A stretch of 64,000 nt of DNA from Mesocentrotus franciscanus (taxonomy: Eukaryota > Echinodermata > Echinoidea > Camarodonta > Strongylocentrotidae): contig CP137682.1 of the NCBI GenBank assembly GCA_037976565.1, positions 20,942,800-21,006,799 of the forward strand, in the 5' to 3' direction. Numbering within the stretch: the stretch's first letter is position 1; each line of letters begins with the position of its first letter. Of the stretch, positions 12,631 to 24,322 are shown piece by piece. Position numbers and translations under genes: made by a program. The notes below the pieces were generated by a model, which was not told the origin of the DNA, did not search any database, and saw nothing but the letters and a program-made list of their open reading frames with translations.

Positions 12631-12827
12631 ATTAACTCCTATACATTTACATCAAGAGTTAACATCCTTTTACCAATCACCCGACAACAATCCATCATCT
12701 CCTATCAAACGCTAAACCAATCCATGAATACACTCCTAGTGAGGCTAGTCCATCCTGGGTCATTTCCTGACCAAACTGCAAGAATAATTTCCTATTCCTG
12801 CACTCAGGTTTACCCAAGCATGTATGA

Positions 12828-13115
12828 GAGTCAGAAGGGTGTTATCTCATACACTTTAAAACATAGTTAATGTCATTCTGGTTCTAAGCAGATGATATGA
12901 TCACTCCCTCCATATTGTCTGATTGGAGCCAGAAGGGTGTTCAATCACACACTCTTTAAACACAATTAATGCCCTCCTGGCTCTTCACAGATGATATGAT
13001 CACTCCATATTGTCTGTATGGAGCCAGAACTTCCCAGAAGGGTGTTGAATCCCACACTCTTTAAACACAGACTCACATTTAACGCCCTTCTGGCTCCGAG
13101 GCGCTGAGCAGATGA
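12828..13115. repeat. three tandem ~96-bp units, each a hairpin
   Basis: Units start near 12828, 12926 and 13021. Each opens with GAGCCAGAAGGGTGTT or a variant, runs through ACACTCTTTAAACACA, then carries the complement (GCCCTCCTGGCTC), and closes with CAGATGATATGATCACTCC. Each unit can therefore fold separately into a ~60-bp stem-loop. No coding potential. Confidence 0.75.
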
Positions 13116-13119
13116 TATG

Positions 13120-13960
13120 AAAGTTTATCTACGCAATCACGACCCAGCTGGAACAACACACCCTCCCTCCACTCCTCAAGTTTTGTTATTTTCTCTCCAG
13201 CAACAAGTATGAACATAGGAAATGAAACAGGAGGAACAAAAGATCAGCGGTGACCTACTGTTACCAAACGTGAATCGCTCAAAAATATTGAGCGTGATTC
13301 CAGCCTTGTTCAACACAAAATGTGTTAGAAAGAATAATAGTATGATGATGTAAATGTAAACAGAAAATGATCAAAAGACATAAAAGGATATTGACAATTC
13401 GAACAGTCTGATCTATCTGGTATAATGATTTTTAGTCTTTGTAGCAAAACAAAGGATTGGCTAAGCACAAGAGCAACTGCAGACGTCCGTTAATTTTCGT
13501 TGTGCTGTTCATGCTTTGGGAATATGAATATATGCTTTGTATGAAGTTTCAATTTTGAGGGGAATTGAATTACGCAACTATTTTAAAAATCTCAAGCAAA
13601 TTAAACTGTTAAATTTTCGTTATGTTTAAAATTTGGCATGTTATAACTAGAAAGAAGTGTTGTTGATTTTCAACATCATCTTTGTGTCTTTAAATCAATT
13701 GTGCTGTTGGAGATGTCTTTCGACACATGCTAGCAAACTATTTGCTCTTAATAATTAAAATTCCAAATATTTTTATCTGACTTTGCGACAAGTGACGCAT
13801 GCAAAGCAATTGTTTGGAGCAGCTGAATGGAATGTTATCAAATTTGTTTTCGGTCTGTACAAGCACTTTGATAACTCACTCAAATTCCAATGTACTATCT
13901 GTGACACAAATACATACCCTACATGTAAATTTATTAATAAAATGAAAAGTGACAAACATA
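13120..13960. other. non-coding stretch
   Basis: No gene or repeat could be supported. The open frame at 13783-14133 runs into the hexamer repeat and is not credible. Confidence 0.5.
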
Positions 13961-13965
13961 ATTCT

Positions 13966-14094
13966 ATAATTTCTATTTCTATTTCTATTTGTTCCTTAAT
14001 AATTGCCGTACTTACTGCTGACTTTTCTTTTGATGAAATTGAAATTGAAATTGAAATTGAAATTGAAATTGAAATTGAAATTGAAATTGAAATT
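13966..14094. repeat. hexanucleotide repeats TTTCTA and GAAATT
   Basis: About four TTTCTA units (13966-13990) are followed by about ten perfect GAAATT units (14034-14093). The latter translates as alternating Glu-Ile in an open frame that should be disregarded. Confidence 0.9.
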
Positions 14095-14609
14095 GTGTGT
14101 TTTACATTTTGGCCTACATTTACATTTTCCTGACAAATCTGAAGATAAACATTTCCATAGTTACTTTAATACCTAGGCTTGACTTTCTTTGTAATCTACC
14201 CTAGCCAGTTCTTTTTTGTCCGATTACTTTTTAGTGTAATTGAATGAGATATTGGCCGCCTTATTGGACCCGGGTATTGGACCAGGCAGCAATTTGCCCT
14301 TGCACTGTACAAATGCAATGTAAGCGGCATCTCGCCTTGCTTGGCCCAGCACACGACAAAACAGCTGATGGAGTGAATACGTAGCACCTTTCTGGGGATC
14401 GATAGGAAACAAAGAAACTACTGAATAACTCACCTCGCAAATCCAAATGCAGCGATTTCAGCTCATGAAAAGGCACAGATTCGTTGCATATATCAATAAT
14501 ATCGGTGTGACGACAGTGTTTAATAGAAAAATCGCTTCTTTTTCACTAAAAATCTTGTAAAGGGTGCGGAATTCACCTGATGTATACAGGAAAGTCTACC
14601 GGTGAATCA
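14095..14609. other. non-coding stretch, no gene seen
   Basis: Several overlapping minus-strand open frames (14196-14476) lack domains or splice context. Nothing is supported. Confidence 0.45.
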
Positions 14610-14725
14610 CCGCAGGTCAAAGGTCGCGGAGCACATTTTATGTTTCTTTGTGTTCGGCCGCCCATTGGTGTAAATCTTATGCAAATGAGCGGAACAGATG
14701 TTTGCCTAAGACGACAGACCAATGA
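14610..14725. promoter_or_regulatory. cluster of promoter-like words
   Basis: Within 116 bases are AGGTCAAAGGTC (14614-14625, a DR1 nuclear-receptor-type pair), an inverted CCAAT (14664-14668), an octamer ATGCAAAT (14679-14686, POU type) and a forward CCAAT (14719-14723). Local GC is above its surroundings. Such words are short and can arise by chance; no transcript start is seen. Confidence 0.2.
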
Positions 14726-16465
14726 AAACAGCCAAACAAAAGTCTATAATTGATTGCTTATGAATATTCATAACTGGTGGCTATTTTTAGATTGTTTGTC
14801 CACTCAAAGGCGTTTTAACGCAAAAAATACAAGTAATTAAATATTTATTTGAGCCAGTGCAAATGTATTCTTAATTTATTCTATTTTATGAACAGGTGTA
14901 CGAGGTAAGAGGGGGGAGAAGGGGCTAAGGTCAAGGGAGATAATAGCCGCCCTCCGGCCCATCCCCACGAGCGCGATGTTGTTTCTACTACCGGTAATTC
15001 ATTTACGATTATTTTAATCAAGGATAATAATCGGGAGAGGGACAACAGCACCCCTTCTCTAGCGTTGTCCCTTACTCTCATAATTTCTCGATAAAGCCAC
15101 TGTATATTATTCAATACATATGGATTAATTTGGCACTACGTTTCATTTGGTTGTAATAACAATGGAAACAAAATAAAGAATTATAGCCCCTGGAAACAGC
15201 GTCCTCAATTTGTAAATATAAAGTAACGTAGTTGCAGTTGAAGAGTTAGAATAAACAGTATTCAGACAGCATATATTGTACATATTCAACTTAGTTTGGC
15301 ACAAATTGACCCCTCCCAATATAGAAAATATGAATGATACTTGATAGCACAAAGTCAGAAGTCAAAACAAAACATTTTACAAATATTGTCTCTGGATTCT
15401 GATTACAGAGACTCATCGGTATTTTATTTTTCAACATGATTTTGAAGTGATTTTTTTTTTTTTTTTACGTTGACGTTTTAAACAAGATTTAAGAGTTGTA
15501 TTCGATATGCTGCTACCAAATTGATCTCTTGATATTTTTGAAGCATGTCTTATTGTCGTGATATCGTTGTGCGCAGACACAACAGTAAAACATGTATTTT
15601 TATGGAGGGAGGAAAATGAATCAGAACCAATATGTCGTCTAATTCCTCTACCGCCCTCTCTTAATATCAACATTATAGTCGGAGGTACGTACAGTTGTCG
15701 TATGGAAACAGAAACAAGTGTATGTAGACTTACCTACTGACGGGTTCACTGTTCACAGAAGAGGGCGAGGGCGGGGGTGGAGGAGGGGCACAATCAGCCA
15801 GTACCCACCCTTTAAAACCCAGCCGTACATACCTACCTTAAAAATGGGATCCCCTCATTGTGTTAAGTTGCCCCCTTTTTTAAACGTCAAGTAGCAAATT
15901 AGCTGTCGGGGCCGGCTTAGCTGTCAGCTTCCGCTTAAACCTTTTAAAAAGAGGCCCTTTTTAGAGATGACATCCCCAAGACTCCCCGATGAAATATATA
16001 TTTTATATTACTACTTGATTTCAATGACTTAAATGATGTAAATGCAAATTTACCGATTTCACACTGTCGGGATACATGATGATTTTGTTGTTATAGTCCG
16101 ATGTTGTCCAGATTGCTCGTAAAAACTTTATTTCAGAAGCTAATATGATAGTGAGCTTTTATATCATTATCATCATTTATTTTTCAATTTGCCGACAGCA
16201 AGTGGTATATTAATAGCCCACTGTGTAGCTGCCTGACATAGCATGATGAATAGAAAATGTTTATGTAATTCAGTATGAATTTCCTAAGTCATGGCATCAA
16301 TGGATAGGGAAGCTTGGCTATTCAACTCTGTTAATAATAGGGATATTTGAATAGTTACGTAACATTAAACTACTCAGATCTTTCTGACATAGCAACAATT
16401 ATGGAATTAAAAGAAAACCACCTTTCCTTCCTCGGAGAGGCACGCATGTCTTCGTTTTGTATTTA
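14726..16465. other. non-coding stretch, no gene seen
   Basis: Short open frames on both strands (for example 14881-15114 and 15431-15740) have no domain. A perfect-looking hairpin GGGACAAC / GTTGTCCC lies around 15040-15075. Nothing more is supported. Confidence 0.45.
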
Positions 16466-16760
16466 ATAATAATAGTTCGTCCTTATATAGCGCATTTCAG
16501 GACCGCAGGCCCTCTCAATGCGCTTTACAGATATATATTATTACCCCGGTCATCGGATTCATGCTTACTCGCACACAATGTATGCACATTCTCAACTCCC
16601 TGGGGAGCATTCCAGCCAGTCGCCATTTTACAAGCGCCACTTGCTAATCTAACCACATTAACTTCCGCATCCTACCGGGTACCCATTTAAGACCCGGGTG
16701 AAGAGTGGCAAATGTAGATCAATGTCTTGCCAAAGGACATTGGTGCCGCGGAGAGAAGAA
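16466..16760. mobile_element. SINE-like interspersed repeat
   Basis: An ATT-type tail (AATAATAATAG) is followed by TATAGCGCATTTC, AATGCGCTTTACA, and a conserved end (TACCGGGTACCCATTTAAGA, GTGAAGAGTGGCAAATGTAG). The GCGC-plus-ATT junction resembles the tail of the SINE at 44709-44990 in opposite orientation (ATATGCGCTATACAAGAGCC). Both appear to belong to a widespread echinoderm-type short-repeat group (from memory of such repeats, not a search). Confidence 0.6.
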
Positions 16761-17298
16761 AATAATTAATTAAAAGAGTTTTAATGCTTTACAAAAGACA
16801 GTGATATGAAACACATAGGGCTACTATGCAGAATATCAAACAGAAAGTAGGTGTTGGCACTAATATAACACGAAATCGGGATACAGATCTATCTTTCTTT
16901 TTCTGGCTGTTATTTAAAGATTTAGTATGCAGTGTTATTCCTGACATAGCACCAAGGCCTTTACAAAATACCAAATGCTGGTACAGCGCGCTATTTCAAT
17001 AGGATACATTTGTCTCACTCTGCAGGATTACAACAGGGGTTAAAAGAGCATACCTGACATAGCAACAATGGGCGAATTTTTTTTGGATGAATTGTCCCAA
17101 TACGCAAAGTAGCAGCTCTTTCTACTTACCTGAGAGGACAGGAAAAGAATAGGCGCGATCTAGTCTTATTTCTGTCCTATCCAATAAATTCTTGCTTTCG
17201 ACATAAAAGTATTGAACATACTTTTTTTCTAAATTCGATCGTTATAGTCAAGAAGTGAACATTCTCACTCCTTGATAAGATGTAGAAAAACATGAACA
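16761..17298. other. non-coding stretch
   Basis: The phrase CTGACATAGCA recurs four times between 16233 and 17065 (near 16233, 16384, 16942 and 17054), suggesting a decayed dispersed motif. No gene is seen. Confidence 0.35.
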
Positions 17299-17466
17299 AT
17301 ATATATGATCTGTACATGTATGTAAATATATCATGATCATTATATCATCTATTTTATTAGAATTTTGTTTTTGTTTTGTGTATATATATGATATGTACAC
17401 GTGTGTAAATATGTCATAATCGTTATATCAACTATTTTTTAGAATTTTGTTTTTTGTTTTGTTTTG
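17299..17466. repeat. tandem duplication of ~83 bp
   Basis: Two adjacent units each run from ATATATGATCTGTACATGTA or a close variant through to GAATTTTGTTTTTGTTTTG. The copies differ at roughly a tenth of positions, so the duplication is not recent. Confidence 0.75.
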
Positions 17467-18058
17467 CTCTTCAGTCAAATGGAAATGAACATCCATACAC
17501 ATTGGATTTGAGTTGACATAATTTTGATTAATCATTATTAATTTCTATATCTTAAACTACATGCCTTGTATGGCCAATACTTCTTTGAAGTGTTGTTCAT
17601 GGTTGAAAAGGATATAGACACATGTGATATTTTATAAATTGTCAAAGGTGTATTCTTATCGACAATCACAATTTCTTTCAAGTTATATATTTCAAACAGC
17701 CAATGCTCCTGTGTAGTGTGTTAACCATAACATCTTATCAATTTATACTCTTGTTATAAATATCTTTCCATTTATGTCTATATAGGAATGATCGTTCCCA
17801 TTGAAGGGATAGTTGAGTTTTTTTGCAGAGGGCGCTACACACAATATTTTTTTGATGAGATAATGAAAACTGAGTGTCAAATTTGAAACAACATACAATT
17901 TAACTGACAAAATCATCTTTGTTTGATCAAAATCGGTTCAGAGACGGCTGAAATATCCATAAATGTATATCGATTTTTTGTTGGCTTTTTCGTGTTGGTT
18001 ATAATACGCACAACCAGCCGGCCCGTGTATTGTTATTATTAATTAATTAATAAAATAT
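17467..18058. other. non-coding stretch
   Basis: No gene seen. GAAGGGATAGTTGAGTTTTT followed by GCAGAGGGCGC near 17803-17834 looks like the edge of an interspersed repeat, but no second edge was found. Confidence 0.35.
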
Positions 18059-19855
18059 CAGAGGCGGCGCTCGGGGGCAGGGGGCACAGTGCCCCATTTT
18101 TCAAGTACCCCAAAAGTGCCCCTTTGTACATAGGAAAAGTGCCCCTTTTACTTTGACAAGTGCCCCTATTAATTTTTAAAAGTGCCCCTTCCCCTTTCCA
18201 CCTCTGATAAGTGCCCATTTTATTTTGACACGTACCCTTTTCCTTCGACAAGTTCCCATTTTCCTTTGCAATAAGTGTCCATTTTCCATTCTCTTGCTCT
18301 TTTTTAATCTCTAGTAAGTGCCCCTTTTCAGGTACGATAAGCGCCCCTTTTCACTTTTGATAAGCGCCCCCTTCACCTCTGATAATTGCCCTATTCAAAT
18401 CTGAGAGGTGCCCCTTTTACTTGCGCAAGTGCCCCTTTTCCTTTGTAAGTAGTGCCCCTTCCCCTTTTAATAACTACACCTTTTTAACTCGGATAAGCGC
18501 ACCTTATATTTTCTCATGTGCCCCTTTCCTTATGATAAGTACCCTCATTTAAAAAGAGCCCTTCCCCTTCTCATAAATGCCCCTTTTCACCTATGCAAAC
18601 AGTACCTTTTCATTCTCATAAGTGCCTCTTTTCATCTCTGGTAAATGACCCTATTAAATTCTGAGAGATACTCGTTTTACTTTGACAAGTGCTCCTTTTC
18701 CTCCTAATAAGTGCTCTTTTCATCTCTAATAACTGCCCCTTTTATTTTGACACGTGCCCCTTTTCCCTCCTAATAAATGCTCTTTTTCCTTCTATAAGTA
18801 CGTGCCCCTTCCCCTTCTCATAATTACCCCTTTCATCTCTGATAAGTGCCCCGTTTATTTTAACATGTGCCTCTTTTTCTTTTTAATAAGAGCCACTTCC
18901 TCCTTTTCATAAAATCCCCCTTTCACTTCCGATAAATGCCCCTATTAAAATCTGATCGGTGCCCCTTTTCTTTCAACGAATGCACATTTCCCTTTATTAT
19001 TAGTGCCCTTTTTCATTCTCATAAGTGCCCTTTTTCAGATGCGATAAGTGCCACTTTTCACCTCTGATAATTACCCTTTTAACAATGATACGTGCCCCTT
19101 TTCCATTCTTATAAGCAACCTATCCCTTTTTCATAAATGCCCCTTTTCAATTCTTATGAATGCCCCTTTCAAAATCTGATGGTTGCCTCTTTTCCGTCGA
19201 CAAATGCCCATTTCCCATTCTCATAAGTGCCTTTGTCATCCCTGGTGAGTGCCCCTTTTTTAGGAGTAAGAAGTGCCCCATTTTCACCTCTGATAATTAC
19301 CCGTTGTACTTTGACACGTGGTCCTTTTTTTTCTAATAAGTGTCATCCCTTTCGATAAGTGTCCCCTTTTCCTCTCATCATTAAACGTGCCCCTAATTTC
19401 AAGCGACTAAGAGCAGAATCCCCCAAAGCTCGCATTCACAGATGTTATAATGTTGTGACTTATCAAAGGTCTTTCCAGTCTTCTGTTATGAGAATGTGCT
19501 TATAACCCCATCATGATTTGGTCTTTCCTCTTTATAAGATGTAATTTTTCGCACTGCGACCTCACAAATCTCTTTTTTTTTCTCGCTCGCTTTGCTCGCT
19601 CGCAAATGAATTTTCAGACCATCACACCAAATGCAATGTATAATGCTTAAACAATATATTATAAGATTTATAAAGAGAAACAAATATTGAAATCATCCTT
19701 GAAAATGTAATCACAATATTATAGGGGTATATACAATGTCTAAAGAATTGTATATTTTCGCTTTGAGATTTCCCTTGAAGGTGTCCCTTTTTTTCAGAAA
19801 GTGCCCTTTTGTTGGTGCCCCCGCCCCCACTATGGAAGTCGCTCCGGCGCCTCTG
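18059..19855. mobile_element. GTGCCCCTTTT minisatellite, possibly inside a TIR-bounded element
   Basis: About 1.3 kb (18090-19395) consists of degenerate units built on AAGTGCCCCTTTTC plus a variable spacer such as CCTCTGATA, at irregular intervals of roughly 20-40 bases. The left edge CAGAGGCGGCGCTCGG and the right edge, read in reverse as CAGAGGCGCCGGAGCG, resemble inverted hAT-type termini. The 8 bases outside them (TAAAATAT and CCGTACGG) do not match, so a complete transposon is not proven. The minus-strand frame at 18039-18251 is a repeat translation. Confidence 0.6.
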
Positions 19856-19859
19856 CCGT

Positions 19860-20111
19860 ACGGTCAAAAATCGCTCACTGATAAAAAGCCTCTCAGCTCA
19901 TACTTAAAGAAAAATTTGGTGTTCCTCCATAAAAATGATTAACTAACTTTGAAAGGAACACGACATTGAAGCATCTGGTTGAAATTTATCTTAACAGATA
20001 TAAAACTTGACACTCATGTGCATAATGAAGATGAATTCATTTAAACTTCGCGTAATTATAAGATTTGCTTGTCAGGTCAAAAATAACATTTAGACGAAAT
20101 TTGGGAGACCT
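19860..20111. other. non-coding stretch
   Basis: No feature could be supported. Confidence 0.4.
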
Positions 20112-20258
20112 GGGGCCCGTTTCACAAGCCGCTTTTCAATGACAAATGACAAAACTCGGTGACAAATCTGCTTATAACCAATCAGAAGCAAGGATTTCAC
20201 TAGCTTATAATAAAAACTGTGATATGTCACTGGTTACAAGTTTTGTGAAATGGGGCCC
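20112..20258. mobile_element. short MITE (GGGCCCGTTTCACAA type)
   Basis: The left end GGGGCCCGTTTCACAA is complementary to the right end TTTTGTGAAATGGGGCCC. Inner words GACAAATGACAAA and TAACCAATCAGAAGCAAGG are of a kind common in marine invertebrate MITEs (from memory). Non-coding. It abuts a second MITE. Confidence 0.65.
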
Positions 20259-20413
20259 TGGGTCTTATAAAGAATTGATATCAATCGCAGCTTATTTGCG
20301 ATTGATGTCAATCGCAACTATGTAAATAAGAAATAGGAGACTTGAAACTTGCGATTGATTTGAGGACTCACAATTGATTTCGAACAATCGTAACTATTTA
20401 TAAGACGGGGCCC
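20253..20413. mobile_element. short MITE abutting the previous one
   Basis: The left end (GGGCCCTGGGTCTTATAAAG) and right end (read in reverse, GGGCCCCGTCTTATAAATAG) are inverted copies. Internal GCGATTGATGTCAATCGC is a nearly perfect inverted repeat. The two MITEs share the GGGCCC at their junction. Confidence 0.65.
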
Positions 20414-20840
20414 TGTTGTACATTCAAGCATAAATGGACACTATATGTAACAGGCGACAAAATAGTACTATGCAGTGGCTGCTTTAAAACATCATCTTCA
20501 CCTTTAATTTTAGGTTTAAAGCCCGTCTGCACTAGTTTTGCCAAGAGGATTAGACCACCCTGCTGGTCACTGACAGCCTGACAGGTAGTTATCTCATCAA
20601 CTCAGCTCTCAATTAACATAAGAAAAAGATGATCATGGGGACCAACGGGCACCGCTTAGGAGCAAGTAGCTACAAGTAGTGCAGTGGGGCTTTAAATGTG
20701 GGTAATGAATAGGGATGACAGACGGACCACAACGGAAACCGTACACTTTGTTAGTAGGGAACGGATTAGTTGTTTCGTGACGAAAGATGGCGCTAGATTA
20801 CTATTAGAGTACTATTACTCACGGTCATACTACATGTTTT
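20414..20840. other. non-coding stretch
   Basis: No feature is supported beyond a domain-free open frame that runs into the GT-rich tract. Confidence 0.4.
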
Positions 20841-20884
20841 TTTTCTTTCTCTCTTGTACAGGTGGACAAACCGGAACAGGTTGC

Positions 20885-21010
20885 ATGCAGTGTGTGTGTT
20901 TGTGTGAAAGGGGGTGTGGTGTGGGTGTGCTAGAGGGGGAGGGGGTGGGGGTGCCAGGAGTTTGTTTGGTGTGAGTTGAGGTTGTGCGGGTGTGTGATTG
21001 GGTGGGACTA
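20885..21010. repeat. GT- and G-rich low-complexity tract
   Basis: TGTGTGTG and GGGGGTGGGGGTG-like runs. The open frames on both strands here are low-complexity. Confidence 0.75.
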
Positions 21011-21339
21011 TGTAACTCCATACCTTCCTCTATTGTTATTTTGATTATAAACTGTTATATGAAAGAAAAAATGTACAATCATGTATAATTTGAGATTTTC
21101 CTATGTTCATTGTTCATTGATTGATGTAATTCATGAAGTGCCTTGTATCGAAGATCTTGTTTTATATGACTTATTGTGATAATTTCTTGTAATGTGAATT
21201 CATGAGGAAGGAAATAAAATATCACGTAAAACAAAAATACTACTATTCTGTCTACAAATTCATTCACATAAACTTACTAAGATAATTACTCTCTTTATAG
21301 TATACACTTAGCTACAGCATATTTATATTTAGGAGAAGA

Positions 21340-21580
21340 TTGATCAGGAATAAGGACGATTCGGTCCAATGATAATCAACAATTGGAATTCCCTGCCCTC
21401 AGAAATTGTTGCAGCGCCATCTGTTGGAGCCTTCCGTAATCGACTGCAGATGGTTGATGACAGTGGCTAGTTTTTCTTCATCCTATATATGAGCTTGTAA
21501 ATTTTTGTAAATAAACTCTATTATAATGTAAATAGCACTCGAATTGACGTAAATTGCGGTTAACACACACACACACACAC
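21340..21580 (+). pseudogene. 3' end of a LINE reverse-transcriptase ORF
   Basis: From about 21376 one frame reads IINNWNSLPSEIVAAPSVG, continues AFRNRLQMVDDSG and then stops (TAG at 21471-21473). The WNSLP..IV.APSV..F.NRL pattern is the usual C-terminus of CR1/jockey-type LINE polyproteins. An upstream frame (FRRRLIRNKDDSV) fits the preceding residues but is offset, so a frameshift separates them. An AT-rich 3' UTR-like tail follows to about 21580, and a (CA)n run lies at 21562-21581. Confidence 0.6.
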
Positions 21581-21944
21581 ATAGGTTGCAAGAATCTTGA
21601 GTTAATTGAAGGAGGCAGACTTAATCAGAAGAAAAAGAAGAACAAATATATTAAAATCATAGTAAAATATAATGTAATCAACTGAAATTAAAAATTCTGA
21701 CTTTGAAGGGATAAAGGTGATGACGTCAAAATATAAATTATAGTCAAATTCATACTCTATCAGAATATGATAAGAAACGTAGGGGTTTAAGCAGTGGCGT
21801 AATGAGCAAAAAAGTTGGGGGGGGGGGAGGGCTGGCAGACAAAAATATCCGCATCACCCCCACTCTTACATGCAGGCCCCGCTGAACGTTTTTCAAAGTG
21901 GGTGGGGGGAGGCTAAAGTATTTACGATCAGGTAGAGCGTAGTG

Positions 21945-23335
21945 TAAATTGGCGTGGGGTCTAGGGGCAAAGCCCCAGCAGGGGTCAGGGGCAGAGTCCC
22001 CGGAAGCTCAGGGGGTATGGGCACTTAATTACGGTCAGATGAGCATATTTTGATACCTTATTCATGGCACTGGCGGGTCACTAATTGGCGTGGGGTCCAG
22101 GGGGCGGAGCCCCAGAAACTCAGGGGTTTTAGGCATTTTATAACGGTCAGATAAGCATTCAGAGCCCGCCTTAGGGCCCCTGGTGGGGTCGAGGGGGCAG
22201 AGCCACCGGAAGTTCAGGGGTTTTAGGCACTATAAATTACCGTCAGATGAGCATCTAGGGGCCCGTTTTAGGGCCCTAGGTGGGGTCCAGAGGGCAGAGC
22301 CCCTGGAAGCTCAGGGGTTTTAGGCATTTAATCACGGTCAGATGAGCATAACCTATTTGTGACACTGGCATGCAGGTCACTAATTGGCGTAGGGTCCAGG
22401 GAACGTAGCCCCCGGAAGCTCAGGGGTTTTAGGCAATAAATTACGGTCAAATGAGTATCAGGGAGGCCCGACTTAGGGCCATTGGTTGGATCCAGGGGGG
22501 AGAGTCCCCGGAAGCTCAGTGGTTTTAGGCGTTTAATTACGGTCAGATAAGCTTATTTTGATACCTTATTTGTGACACTGGCAGGTCACTAATTGGCGTG
22601 GGGTCCAGGGGGCGTAGCCCCCGGAAGCATAGGGGTTTTAGGCAATAAATTACGGTCAAATGAGTATCAGGGAGGCCCGACTTAGGGCCATTGGTTGGGT
22701 CCAGGGGGCAGAGCCCCCGGAAGCTCAGGAGTTTTAGGCGTTTAATTACGGTCAGATGAGCTTATTTTGATACCTTATTTGTGACACTGGCAGGACACTA
22801 ATTGGCGTGGGGTCAAGGGGGCGGAGCCCCCAGAAGGTCAGGGGTTTCAGGCATTTTATAACGATCACATAAGCATTCAGGGGCCCGCCTTAAGGCCCCT
22901 GGTGGGGTCGAGGGGGCAGAGCCATCGGAAGTTCAGGGGTTTTAGGCATTTAATTACGGTCAGATGAGCATATTTTTATACCTTATGTGGGACACTGGCA
23001 GGTCACTATTTGGCGTGGGGTCCAGTGGGCGAAGCCCCCGAAAGCTCAAGGGTTTTAGGCATTACATAACGGTCAGATGGTATCCATGGGCTCGCCTTAG
23101 GGCCCTTGGTTGGTCCAGAGTCAGAGCCCCGGAAGCTCAGGGGTTTTAGGCGTTTAATTACGGTCAGATGAGCATTTTTTAAATACCTATTTGTGACACT
23201 GGCAGGACACTAATTGGCGTGGGGTCCAGTTGCGGAGCCCCCAGAAGCTCGGGGGCTTTAGGCATTAAATTACCGTTAGATGAGCATCCAGGGGCCCGCC
23301 TCATTATTTTGTGACACTGGCAGGTCACTATTCTT
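21945..23335 (+). repeat. higher-order tandem array of GC-rich hairpins
   Basis: The landmark GTGACACTGGCAGG recurs at about 22361, 22571, 22783, 22988, 23192 and 23313, with a variant near 22068. The main period is thus about 204-212 bp. Each period contains two half-units, each with an inverted GGGGGC-AGA-GCCCCC core followed by GGAAGCTCAGGGGTTTTAGG and TTACGGTCAGATGAGCA. The array makes up half of element B1 and recurs, reverse-complemented, in 31.85-38.06 kb. It has no coding function. Confidence 0.9.
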
Positions 23336-23689
23336 TCTTTCTTTCTCTCTTTCTTTCCATTTCTCTTTAGTATACTTTTTCCAAAAGAGTGGGGGCGGAG
23401 TTCGAGGCCCCGGACCCCGTCGTTCTGCGGGCCCTGCCATGTAGGCCTCTAAATAAGCATATTTCTTGCCTGACTGTAAATTTAGGAATTTGTAATTTTC
23501 CAACAAACGCATAAAAAAGTATAATTTACTAAAAAGTGAAGAAAAATCTCGGAAAATTATGTCATTTCAGCAACATTTGTAAATCACCGGTATCGAATTA
23601 GAAATGAACCACGTTTGAATTTTATTGTGACACTGGCAGGACACTAATGCCCCCATCAGTACGCCAGTGCCCCCCCACCCCGATCTACA

Positions 23690-24300
23690 CCTTGTTGGCG
23701 GGAAAAATCGCAACTGATCTCCCCTACCTATCTTCTTTCTCTCTTTCTTTCCTTACCGTTCCATCCCCCTTCCCTTTCCCTTCCCTTCCTTCTCTCTCGT
23801 TTGGGTTTGCTAGGGGGAGGCAAGGGCCTTTCGGCCCCCACATGTTGTTGGCGGGATTAATCGCAACTGATATCCCCTTCTTTTCACCCTTTTCTTTTCT
23901 TCTTCCTCTTTTTTTGTGTTCCCTTTTAGCTCTCCTCTTTCCCTTTCCCTTCTCTTTTTTTTTTGGCGGAGGCGGGGAGGCAAGGCCTTTGCCCCATCCA
24001 CAACTTGTTGGCGGGAAAATTGCAACTGATATCCCCCTTCTTTTCTTTTTCCTCTTTTTTTCCTTCCCTTTATCTCCTCTTTTCCTTTTTTATTTCCATT
24101 TTCTTCCTTCTCTCTTATTTTTTTTGATGGGGGAGGGGCAACAGCCTGGGATGCAAGGCCCTTTGCCCCCGATCTCCTTCTTTTCCCCCATTTTTTTTTC
24201 TTCTTCCTCTTCTTTCTTTCCCTTTGTCTCCTCTTTCCCTTTCCCTTCTTTTCCTTCTCTCTCTCTCTCTCTCTCTCTTTTTTTCCTTTTCTTTGCGGGG
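23690..24300 (+). repeat. pyrimidine-rich tract with spaced GTTGGCGGG boxes
   Basis: Long CTTTTCC/TCTCTC runs are broken about every 150-170 bases by TTGTTGGCGGGA plus ATCGCAACTGAT. It gives spurious Lys/Glu/Arg-rich frames on the minus strand and Phe/Leu/Ser frames on the plus strand. The same arrangement occurs inverted at 31210-31510 and 32680-33130. Confidence 0.8.
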
Positions 24301-24322
24301 CCGCTCGCCCCACCTGGATCCG

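Noticed and set aside
13783..14133. Frame ending in Glu-Ile repeats
   Set aside because: The tail is the GAAATT hexamer repeat; the rest has no domain.
18039..18251. Open frame with KGxGALL/GTCQ-like repeats
   Set aside because: Translation of the GTGCCCCTTTT minisatellite; no conserved frame through the array.
20696..20974. Plus-strand open frame of 92 codons
   Set aside because: Its second half is a GT/G-rich low-complexity tract and the first half has no domain.
21945..23335. CRISPR-like or centromeric satellite array
   Set aside because: The array lies inside a 2.9-kb element with its own target duplication, is of only about seven periods, and spacers are themselves repeated.
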